Positions 11,266 through 21,506 of a stretch of 64,000 nucleotides of DNA are shown here, one piece after another (the first letter of the stretch is position 1; the number at the start of each line of letters is the position of its first letter). The notes under the pieces are model-generated. The model was given only the letters and a program-made list of their open reading frames with translations. It did no database searches and was not told the origin of the DNA. Location of the stretch: assembly GCA_018672315.1 (NCBI GenBank), contig CP076053.1, forward strand, positions 1,103,827 to 1,167,826, given 5' to 3'. The stretch comes from Nocardioidaceae bacterium. Its GTDB lineage: Bacteria; Actinomycetota; Actinomycetes; Propionibacteriales; Nocardioidaceae. A program made the translations under genes and the position numbers.

Positions 11266-12221
11266 GAGCCCTGCTCCGCGGACTTGAGGGCGGCGCCGAG
11301 GCGCAGCAGGTCCGTACGGCCGTCCTCGGCGAGGGCCAGCACGCGCTCGACGGCGGCGGCGCGCACCGGGACCAGCCGCCCGTCGAGGGTGGCACGCGAC
11401 GCCGTGTCGCGGGCGAGCGCGACGTAGGACGGCACCGCGAGCGGCTGGTGCGCGAGCAGGTCGAGCACGTGGGCGCGGACGGTCTCGACGTCACCGCGCA
11501 CGATCGGGCCGGTCAGCGCGGAGTCCCCGACCTCCAGCGCGTTGCCGAGGGCGGCCTCGAGCAGGGGCCGCAGTGTCGCGGACGGGTCGTCGGCCCCCGC
11601 GGCCGCCAGCATCTCCCTCGCCTGGGCCACCAGGGTGACCAGGTGGTTCGCGCCGTGGGCGAGCGCCGCGTGGTAGAGCGCGCGGTGCTCCTCGACGACC
11701 TCGACGACCGAGCCGTCGACCGCCGAGACCAGACGTGTCCCCAGGGCTGCGGTCTCCGGGCCGTCCGAGGTCATGGCGTACGCGCATCGCGGCAGTCGCG
11801 ACAGGTCGCGCACGGTGCCCGTGAACGTCATGGCGGGGTGCAGCGCGAGACGTGCCGCGCCGACCTCCGCCGCCGGGTCGAGCACCCCCAGGCCGTGTCG
11901 ACCCGACAGGTGCACCACCGTCGGCTGCGCCTCCCCCGGCTCCCGCGTCAGCGCCCCGGCACCGGCGAGCTGGCGCGCGACGTTGCCGAGCATGTCGTCG
12001 GGCACCGCCAGCACCAGCACGTCGCAGGCCCGCGCGACCGCGCTCGGCTTCACCACCGGCACTCCGGGCAGCAGCGTCGCGGCCCTGTGCCGTGAGGCGT
12101 CGGACTCGCCGGAGACCGCCACCACCTCGGCGCCCGCCTGCCGCCAAGCCGCCGCCAGCACCGCGCCGACGCGTCCGGCGCCCACGACGCCGAGGCGCAG
12201 CTGCCCTCCGGCGTGCCTCAT
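11262..12221 (-). CDS. Rossmann-like / DUF2520 domain oxidoreductase
   Basis: The 319-residue protein opens with a dinucleotide-binding motif ([17 protein letters not shown], about residues 9-25) and the NAD(P)-side segment [14 protein letters not shown] middle segment has LHPAMTFTG, and a helical C-terminal DUF2520 domain follows ([17 protein letters not shown]). The architecture resembles ketopantoate reductase and F420-dependent NADP reductase relatives. It sits first in an overlapping operon with panC and panD, so a role in pantoate supply is plausible but unproven. No panE or panB is seen in the window. Confidence 0.85.
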   Translation of the reverse strand: MRHAGGQLRLGVVGAGRVGAVLAAAWRQAGAEVVAVSGESDASRHRAATLLPGVPVVKPSAVARACDVLVLAVPDDMLGNVARQLAGAGALTREPGEAQPTVVHLSGRHGLGVLDPAAEVGAARLALHPAMTFTGTVRDLSRLPRCAYAMTSDGPETAALGTRLVSAVDGSVVEVVEEHRALYHAALAHGANHLVTLVAQAREMLAAAGADDPSATLRPLLEAALGNALEVGDSALTGPIVRGDVETVRAHVLDLLAHQPLAVPSYVALARDTASRATLDGRLVPVRAAAVERVLALAEDGRTDLLRLGAALKSAEQGS

Positions 12222-12384
12222 CGTGCGCTCGCTTCCGCTGGTCGGTGCCCCGGCCGTGCGGGGCTGGTCGTGGTGGTCTCCTCACCGGAACTCGACCGTC
12301 ACCCGCCGTGTTCCCGCAGGCTGGTCCATGTCAACGGTAGGCCCTGCCCGGGCCCCGGCGAAGCCGTCGGGAGGGTGGGTCTGG
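12222..12384 (-). promoter_or_regulatory. Upstream region of the DUF2520-panC-panD operon
   Basis: The region lies between two minus-strand genes. A perfect -35 hexamer TTGACA is present on the minus strand (forward TGTCAA at 12329-12334). No good -10 sequence follows at 16-18 nt, so the promoter is only suggested. Nothing else coding is visible. Confidence 0.3.
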
Positions 12385-13743
12385 TCACCCGCGCGGCAGT
12401 GCGTCGAGCCTGGCCGTGCGCGAGGCCGCCACCTCCGCGTCCAACAGGGTCCTCGCCTGGGCGACGGGACGGTGGCGCGCGGTGACGCGGACGGGCCCCT
12501 CCGGGGAGTCCACGCGCACGGTGGCGAGGGCGAGCCGGCGCTGCAGTGGGCCCTGCGTCATGCGGACGGACTGGACGCGGCCGTGCGGCACGACCTGGGT
12601 GCGCCTGACCCACCACCCGGCACGGGACGCGACCAGGGCCTCGTCCACGGAGAAGCCGAACGTCCGCGCGACCAGCGGGCTCAGCAGGTGGGCGCGGACG
12701 GGAGGCGCAGACATCGAGATCGCCTCGACGTCGCGCGCGAGCAGGCGGGAGGCGAGCGCGTACACCTCGTCGCGGCCGCCCACCGACAGCACGGTGGAGG
12801 CGTCCGGCCCGGCGGCGCCGACGCCGAGCGCCCCGGCCGTGGCGACGTCGAGCCGCGCCCATCCCGCGGCACGCCACAGCAGCGGCTCGGTAATCTTCAA
12901 CCCCTGCAGACGGTGGGTGGCGATGGTCTGGTGGGAGACGTTGACGAGGCCGCGGCGCACGTGCAGCCCCAGGTGGTCCTCGGTCAGCACGAAGCCCCAG
13001 TTCTCGGAGAGGTCGCGCATCACGACCAGCGCGAGGGCACCGATGAGGGGCACGGTCACCGCGGCGAGCAGTCGACGACCGTCGGGCCCGCCCGCGGCCC
13101 AGGCCCACACCGGCGTGAGCACGAGCAGTCCGATCGCGGCGTGGGAGGCGGCCTGCACGGCGATCTGGCGGGTGAGCGGGACCCGGGCCAGCTCGACCTC
13201 AGCCGGGCGCGGTCCGTCCGACCCGTGCGGGTGCGGCACGACGGCCCCGGGCGTGACCTCGACGCCCTGATGGGTCGGGGTGCCTGTCGGCGCCAGCTCC
13301 CGGCGGGCGAGCAGAGCCTCCTTGAGCTCCGCGGCGTCGGCGCCGCCGAGGAACGCGAGCGAGTCGCTGTCCTGGGAGCCCGCCACGTCCAGCCTGACCT
13401 CGGACAGGCCGAGCAGGCGCGCCCCCAGGGGCTTGACCAGGTCGATCTCCTGGATGCGGTCGATCCGGATGCGGCGGGAGGTGCGACGCAGGACACCCGC
13501 ATCGATGCGCAGCTCGTACGGCGTCAGCCACCACTTCGTCAGCCACCAGCCCACGGCCCCGTAAGCCAGCCCCGCGGCGATCAGTCCCAGCACCAGACCT
13601 GCGACCAGGCCGACCTCGCCGCGCAGCAGCTCGTCCTGCGCCAGGCCCAGGCCGAAGAGCACGAAGATCAACCCGCGCGCCAGCGGGGTGCCGGGCGAGA
13701 GGCGACGGTGGGGGGTCTCCCACGGGATCCGGTCCGAGCGCAT
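12385..13743 (-). CDS. Bacterial PH-domain membrane protein (bPH2, YdbT-like)
   Basis: The 452-residue protein has N-terminal membrane helices (LIFVLFGLGL and VGLVAGLVLGLIAAGLAYGAVG), then the bPH2 signature (YELRIDAGVLRRTSRRI, IQEIDLVKPLGARLLGL). A second helix pair follows (about residues 215-265) and a second bPH2 unit (LGLHVRRGLVNVSHQTI). A third partial unit sits near the end (RTQVVPHGRVQSVRMTQGPL). Pairs of small and large YdbS/YdbT-like proteins are common in Gram-positive bacteria. The role is unclear; a link to membrane stress or secreted peptides has been suggested for relatives. It follows the smaller partner by 12 nt. Confidence 0.82.
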   Translation of the reverse strand: MRSDRIPWETPHRRLSPGTPLARGLIFVLFGLGLAQDELLRGEVGLVAGLVLGLIAAGLAYGAVGWWLTKWWLTPYELRIDAGVLRRTSRRIRIDRIQEIDLVKPLGARLLGLSEVRLDVAGSQDSDSLAFLGGADAAELKEALLARRELAPTGTPTHQGVEVTPGAVVPHPHGSDGPRPAEVELARVPLTRQIAVQAASHAAIGLLVLTPVWAWAAGGPDGRRLLAAVTVPLIGALALVVMRDLSENWGFVLTEDHLGLHVRRGLVNVSHQTIATHRLQGLKITEPLLWRAAGWARLDVATAGALGVGAAGPDASTVLSVGGRDEVYALASRLLARDVEAISMSAPPVRAHLLSPLVARTFGFSVDEALVASRAGWWVRRTQVVPHGRVQSVRMTQGPLQRRLALATVRVDSPEGPVRVTARHRPVAQARTLLDAEVAASRTARLDALPRG

Positions 13744-13755
13744 CGGGGCCGCCGG

Positions 13756-14247
13756 TCACAGACCCGAGCTGCGGGTCTGGCCGAGCTCGGTGAGCCGGTC
13801 GCGCAGACGGGCCGCCTCACGCGGCGTGACACCCACGATCCGACCGCGCGACCGCGGCGAGGCGGTGTTCAGCCGCACCGTGGCGAGGCGGAAGGCCTGC
13901 TGCAGGGGACCGGCGGTCACCTCGACGAACTGCATCCGTCCGTACGGCACCGCGATCACGTGACGCACCAGGGTGCCCCGCTTGATGTAGAGGTCGTCCT
14001 CCTCCTCGGCGTACGCCCAGGCACGGGCACCGCGACCGACGAGCCACCAGGCCAGGACGCCGAGCACGAGCACCGTCGCGGCGACCTCGACCCGCCACGG
14101 CTCGAGGGCGGGGAGCAGGCTCACCGCGACGGCCCACGCGACCAGGGCGAGGTCGACGGCCCAGAGCACGCCGAGACGCCGCATCACCCGCAGCTGCCAC
14201 GACACCGGCGTCCAGTGGACCCCGGGCGCACCGAAGACGTCCGTCAC
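13756..14247 (-). CDS. Small bacterial PH-domain protein (bPH2, YdbS-like)
   Basis: The 163-residue partner of the gene that follows has two membrane helices (residues about 24-45 and 54-70), then one bPH2 domain: EEDDLYIKRGTLVRHVIAVP, then GRMQFVEVTAGPLQQAFRLA. The start is GTG, with TACCCT ending 6 nt upstream, so the mRNA may be leaderless. It is divergent from the RDD-family gene. Confidence 0.82.
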   Translation of the reverse strand: MTDVFGAPGVHWTPVSWQLRVMRRLGVLWAVDLALVAWAVAVSLLPALEPWRVEVAATVLVLGVLAWWLVGRGARAWAYAEEEDDLYIKRGTLVRHVIAVPYGRMQFVEVTAGPLQQAFRLATVRLNTASPRSRGRIVGVTPREAARLRDRLTELGQTRSSGL

Positions 14248-14345
14248 GGCTCAAGGGTAGGAACGAGTCGGGACGGGCGGGGCGTTTCCGGTCAACCTTG
14301 ACCGTGCCCGGCACCGGTGACGGAACCCCCGCCTACCCTGGCCGG
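14248..14345. promoter_or_regulatory. Divergent promoter region with palindrome
   Basis: Between two divergent membrane-protein genes there is a 7+7 palindrome CGGTCAA-CC-TTGACCG at 14289-14304. On each strand a TACCCT hexamer sits 6 nt before the GTG start (minus 14254-14259, plus 14334-14339... 14340). This gives two mirror-image, apparently leaderless promoters with a shared central operator-like site. Confidence 0.4.
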
Positions 14346-15143
14346 GTGTCGGACATCTACGCAGGCGCAGCGGCCGAGACGACGGTGACCGGGGACGCCG
14401 TCACCCTGGACCTCGCGGCCGCCTCGGTCGCGACCCGGCTGCTGTCCGGTCTCATCGACGTGCTCCTGGCCGTGGTCCTGCTCGCGGGAGGCCTGACGAT
14501 GACGGCCTTCACCGCCCCGACGGATGCGCTGGCCGGGGTCGGCGGCGTGCTGAGCCTGGTGCTGGCGTTCCTCGTCCTCCCGGTCACCGTCGAGACCGCG
14601 ACCCGCGGTCGTTCCGCCGGCAAGGCCGCGCTGGGACTGCGCACGGTGCGCGACGACGGGGGGCCCGTCTCCTTCCACCACGTCTTCACCCGGCACCTCG
14701 TGGGCGTCGCCGAGATCTGGGTCCTCTCCGGTGTGCCCGCCCTGCTCACCGCACTCCTCCACCCCCGCGGCAAGCGGGTCGGCGACGTCGCGGCCGGTAC
14801 CTACGTCGTCCGCGACCGGTTCCGGTTGCGACTGTCGCCGCCGCCGGCGATGCCGCCGCACCTCGCCGCGTGGGCCTCTGCCGCCGACCTCGCGCCGCTG
14901 CCCGACGGCACGGCCCTCGCGATCCGGGGTCTGCTGCAGCGCGACGGCAGCCTCGCCCCCGGTCAGCGCGACCTGCTGGCCGCCGAGCTCGCCGAGCAGG
15001 TCAGGCCACTGGTCAGTCCCGCGCCGCCGGCGGGAACGACCGCCCCGGACTTCCTGGCCGCCGTGTCCGCCGAGCGTCGCCGACGCGACGGCGAGCGGCT
15101 CGCCCGGCAGCAGGCACAGCGGCAGCGCCTGGCGTCCTCGTGA
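14346..15143 (+). CDS. RDD-family membrane protein
   Basis: The 265-residue protein has an RDD domain in its first 150 residues. The first helix begins SVATRLLSGLIDVLLAVVLL (the R...D arrangement naming the family), the second is VLSLVLAFLVLPVTVETATR, then GRSAGKAALGLRTVR and KRVGDVAAGTYVV. A cytoplasmic Pro/Arg/Ala-rich C-terminal region of about 100 residues follows. RDD proteins are poorly understood; some act in ion transport. The GTG at 14346 is preferred over an in-frame ATG at 14298, which would swallow the divergent promoter. It overlaps the next gene by 4 bp. Confidence 0.82.
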   Translation: MSDIYAGAAAETTVTGDAVTLDLAAASVATRLLSGLIDVLLAVVLLAGGLTMTAFTAPTDALAGVGGVLSLVLAFLVLPVTVETATRGRSAGKAALGLRTVRDDGGPVSFHHVFTRHLVGVAEIWVLSGVPALLTALLHPRGKRVGDVAAGTYVVRDRFRLRLSPPPAMPPHLAAWASAADLAPLPDGTALAIRGLLQRDGSLAPGQRDLLAAELAEQVRPLVSPAPPAGTTAPDFLAAVSAERRRRDGERLARQQAQRQRLASS

Positions 15144-15712
15144 CCCGCACCGAGTGGAGGTCTCCGCGCGTCGCGGCGTACGCGGTGGGACTCTGTGCCC
15201 TAATCGTGCTCGTGACGCTGGTGGTCGGTGGGGTCGGCGCCGTCCGTGAGAGCCGGGCCGTCGCCGCGGTCGAGGTGGATCGCACGGAGGCGACGGCGTT
15301 CGGCGGTCCCGCCGCCGTGGTCTCCTGCCTCGGCCGGTGGTGCAACGTCGCCTGGCGGGTGTCGGCGCCCCGCGGGTCCGTACGCCTGGATCGCCTCGTG
15401 CTGCCGGCCCTCGGCCCCGACGGCGGGGGCACGGGGCGTCGTCTGCTCGGGGGCGCCGTCGACGGGGACACCCTGTCGCTGCCACCGGTCGAGGCGGTGG
15501 AGGACGCCGCGGACGAGGACACCCAGGACACGCTGCTGGCCGTCGGGCGGGAGGTGCCGGCCGGCCGCGGACTCGTCGTGGCGGTCGTCGTCGAGATCGC
15601 CACCGATTGCCGCGCCGGCGACGTCGAGCCCGTCTCGGCGGTGATGACGGTCAGCCGTGGAGACGTCGTCGACCAGCGTCGGAGCCCACCGGTCGCCCTC
15701 CCCTGCCGCTGA
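15140..15712 (+). CDS. Single-pass membrane protein of unknown function
   Basis: The 190-residue product starts at a GTG that overlaps the RDD-gene stop (GTGA), so it is translationally coupled to it. One N-terminal membrane helix (VAAYAVGLCALIVLVTLVVG) is followed by an extracytoplasmic beta-rich domain with cysteines in SCLGRWCNV, DCRAG and the terminal PCR. I do not recognise the family. Coupling to the RDD protein suggests the two act together. Confidence 0.7.
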   Translation: MTRTEWRSPRVAAYAVGLCALIVLVTLVVGGVGAVRESRAVAAVEVDRTEATAFGGPAAVVSCLGRWCNVAWRVSAPRGSVRLDRLVLPALGPDGGGTGRRLLGGAVDGDTLSLPPVEAVEDAADEDTQDTLLAVGREVPAGRGLVVAVVVEIATDCRAGDVEPVSAVMTVSRGDVVDQRRSPPVALPCR

Positions 15713-15753
15713 CGGCGACGGCGCCCTGGTCGGGACCCGAGTCAGGACCCTGC

Positions 15754-16071
15754 TCAGAGGCCGGCGACACCGAAGACCGCGATCGCTCCCGCGAGGAAGA
15801 GCGCGAGCAGCACCAGGAGGAACAGCACCGCCGCGCCCAGCAACACGCTGCCGACGATGCCGAGCACCCGGCCGACCTGCACCTGGTCGCGCCCGCCCCA
15901 CCGGCCGGGCTGGGCGTCGATCTCGCGGAGCGTACGGTTGCCCGTCACCCACGCGAACGGCGCCAGCACGCCGCACAGCACGACCCCGAGCAGCCCCAGC
16001 ACCAGCACGGTGCCGGCCCGGGGGTGGGTCGGTGGGTCGCCGTAGCCGACCCAGCGAGGCTCCTCGGTCAT
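15754..16071 (-). CDS. DUF4190-like two-helix membrane protein
   Basis: The 105-residue protein has a short Pro-rich start, a helix (GTVLVLGLLGVVLCGVLAPFAW), a cytoplasmic turn with NRTLREIDAQPGRWGGR, and a second helix (VGRVLGIVGSVLLGAAVLFL). This matches the DUF4190 pattern. The ATG overlaps the trmB stop by 4 bp (ATGA). A paralogue with the same helix-turn-helix pattern lies at 56434-56967. Function is unknown. Confidence 0.8.
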   Translation of the reverse strand: MTEEPRWVGYGDPPTHPRAGTVLVLGLLGVVLCGVLAPFAWVTGNRTLREIDAQPGRWGGRDQVQVGRVLGIVGSVLLGAAVLFLLVLLALFLAGAIAVFGVAGL

Positions 16072-16814
16072 GCGCGGGAGTCTTCCACGACGTAGGCCAG
16101 GTCGACGACGGGTCGCTCCGCCGCCCGACCGCGACGCTCGAACTTCGTGGCGGGCCGCTCGGTCCAGCGCTCCACGACCCCACCGCGGAGCCGGGGCTCC
16201 TCGCCGATGACCTCGGTCATCCACTCGGCATAGGGCGGCCAGTCCGTCGCCAGCCGCCACGTGCCGCCCGGTCGCAGCACCGTGGCCACCCTCCCGGTGA
16301 AGGCGGGGGTGACGATCCGGCGCTTGTGGTGCCGCGCCTTGGGCCACGGGTCGGGGAAGAAGGTCCACAGCTCGTGCACGGACCCGGGCTCGAAGAGATG
16401 GTCCAGCGCCCACACCGCGTCCAGGCCGAGCACCCGGACGTTGTGGGCCCCGGCCTCGTCCGCTCGGTGCAGCAGCTCGGCCATGCCGGGCTGCCAGACC
16501 TCGAGGGCGAGCACGTCGTGCTCGGGGTGTGCCGCCGCGTACGCCGCTGCGGTCTCCCCGACACCGGACCCGACCTCGACGACCAGCGGCGCCTTTCGGC
16601 CGAAGACGTCGGACCAGCTCACGCGTCCGTCCTCGACGGACTCCGTCGGCACCACCCACTCATCGGCCCGACGGCTCCAGGCTCGGTGCTGCTTCTCGGT
16701 GAGCCGGGCCCCACGACGGGAGTAGGAGAGCACCTCCCGCACCCGACGACCGTCCTCGGTCAGACGGGTGTGCGGTCTGGCCGAGGTCGTACGCCCGGCG
16801 TGCGGCTTGGTCAC
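16068..16814 (-). CDS. trmB: tRNA (guanine-N7-)-methyltransferase
   Basis: It uses SAM to make m7G46 in tRNA. The 248-residue protein has the SAM-binding motif VVEVGSGVGETAAAYA, LALEVWQPGMAELL, the catalytic region ELWTFFPDPWPKARHHKRRI, and the C-terminal TKFERRG that is diagnostic of TrmB. The basic N-terminal extension is typical of actinobacteria. The start is GTG with AGGAGA about 6 nt upstream. Confidence 0.95.
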   Translation of the reverse strand: MTKPHAGRTTSARPHTRLTEDGRRVREVLSYSRRGARLTEKQHRAWSRRADEWVVPTESVEDGRVSWSDVFGRKAPLVVEVGSGVGETAAAYAAAHPEHDVLALEVWQPGMAELLHRADEAGAHNVRVLGLDAVWALDHLFEPGSVHELWTFFPDPWPKARHHKRRIVTPAFTGRVATVLRPGGTWRLATDWPPYAEWMTEVIGEEPRLRGGVVERWTERPATKFERRGRAAERPVVDLAYVVEDSRA

Positions 16815-16841
16815 GGACTCTCCTGATCGGTTCCGACGACA

Positions 16842-16881
16842 CGACAGGCCCCGTCCCCCTGGCGAGGGACGGGGCCTGTCG
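16842..16881 (-). terminator. Terminator after tuf
   Basis: A perfect 16-bp stem CGACAGGCCCCGTCCC / GGGACGGGGCCTGTCG with an 8-nt loop. It lies 46 nt beyond the tuf stop codon and ends the str operon. There is no T-tract. Confidence 0.85.
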
Positions 16882-16927
16882 GCTCTGCTGGGGACCGCCG
16901 AGGCGGTCGGAGGCTCAGGGCCTCAGA

Positions 16928-18121
<1,194 letters not shown>

Positions 18122-18231
18122 TGCTGGCTCCTCCTGGTTGTTGTCTCTGACTCTGGGTGATCTGGGGTGTGCTCATGCTCGCAGGCGAGCGCGGGGGGCG
18201 GACCGTCAGGGTGCTGGGGCCCGCCGGCGGG

Positions 18232-20343
<2,112 letters not shown>

Positions 20344-20411
20344 TGTCGGGTGTCCCCTCGAAGTCTGGTGTGGGTCGGTGGTGTGGAAGAAGTGGGCGGC
20401 GGCGCCCGGCA

Positions 20412-20438
20412 GTGCGCCCGCTCAGGGAGCGGACGCAC
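20412..20438 (-). terminator. Intercistronic hairpin between rpsG and fusA
   Basis: Stem GTGCG-C-CCGCTC / GAGCGG-A-CGCAC with one mismatch and an AGG loop, starting 10 nt after the rpsG stop. It could be a partial terminator or an mRNA-stabilising element that lets ribosomal protein and factor levels differ. Confidence 0.4.
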
Positions 20439-20447
20439 CGCACGGCG

Positions 20448-20918
20448 TCACCAGCGGTAGTGGGCGAAGGCGCGGTTGGACTCGGCCATCTTGTGCGTGT
20501 CCTCGCGCTTCTTCACCGCGGCACCGAGGCCGTTGGAGGCGTCGAGGATCTCGTTCATCAGCCGCTCGGACATCGTCTTCTCGCGACGGTCCTGGGCGTA
20601 GCCGACGAGCCAGCGCAGCGCCAGCGTGGTGGAGCGACCGGCCTTGACCTCGATCGGCACCTGGTAGGTCGCGCCGCCGACGCGGCGGGACTTGACCTCG
20701 ATGGCCGGCTTGACGTTGTCGAGCGCGCGCTTGAGCGTGACGACCGGGTCGGTGCCGGTCTTCTCGCGGCAGCCCTCGAGGGCGGTGTAGACGATGCGCT
20801 GGGCGACCTGCTTCTTGCCGTCCATGAGCACCTTGCTCACCAGCTGCGAGACGACCTGCGAGCCGTAGACCGGGTCGACGTCGACCGGGCGCTTGGGGGC
20901 GGGACCCTTGCGAGGCAT
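20448..20918 (-). CDS. rpsG: 30S ribosomal protein S7
   Basis: The 156-residue primary 16S rRNA binding protein begins [20 protein letters not shown] and contains the family segments [27 protein letters not shown] and the C-terminal NRAFAHYRW. The ATG at 20918 gives the conserved N-terminus; 20 upstream in-frame residues are discarded because they overlap rpsL. There is only a 1-nt gap after rpsL. Confidence 0.98.
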   Translation of the reverse strand: MPRKGPAPKRPVDVDPVYGSQVVSQLVSKVLMDGKKQVAQRIVYTALEGCREKTGTDPVVTLKRALDNVKPAIEVKSRRVGGATYQVPIEVKAGRSTTLALRWLVGYAQDRREKTMSERLMNEILDASNGLGAAVKKREDTHKMAESNRAFAHYRW

Positions 20919-20919
20919 G

Positions 20920-21294
<375 letters not shown>

Positions 21295-21462
21295 CGCGTG
21301 GTTCCCCTTCGTCTCTCGGGTCAGCGCGCCGGACGACGCGCGGAGGAGCGTGCTCGGAGCGCCGGGTGGCGCGGGATGACGCGGGCGGCTCCGTGGCGGT
21401 GTCGCACCGCGTGGCCCTTCTGGGCACGCAGAGAGCCTGGGTCACCCCAGGCACGAAGTCCG

Positions 21463-21491
21463 AGACTACCGGGGGCGTACGACAGGGTCAA
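21463..21491 (-). promoter_or_regulatory. Housekeeping-type promoter of the rpsL operon
   Basis: On the minus strand TTGACC (21486-21491), a 17-nt spacer and TAGTCT (21463-21468) make a good match to an actinobacterial sigma-70-type promoter. It predicts a leader of about 160 nt before rpsL, so rpsL-rpsG-fusA-tuf can be transcribed apart from rpoBC. Confidence 0.6.
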
Positions 21492-21506
21492 AACGGCGTC
21501 GCCGCC

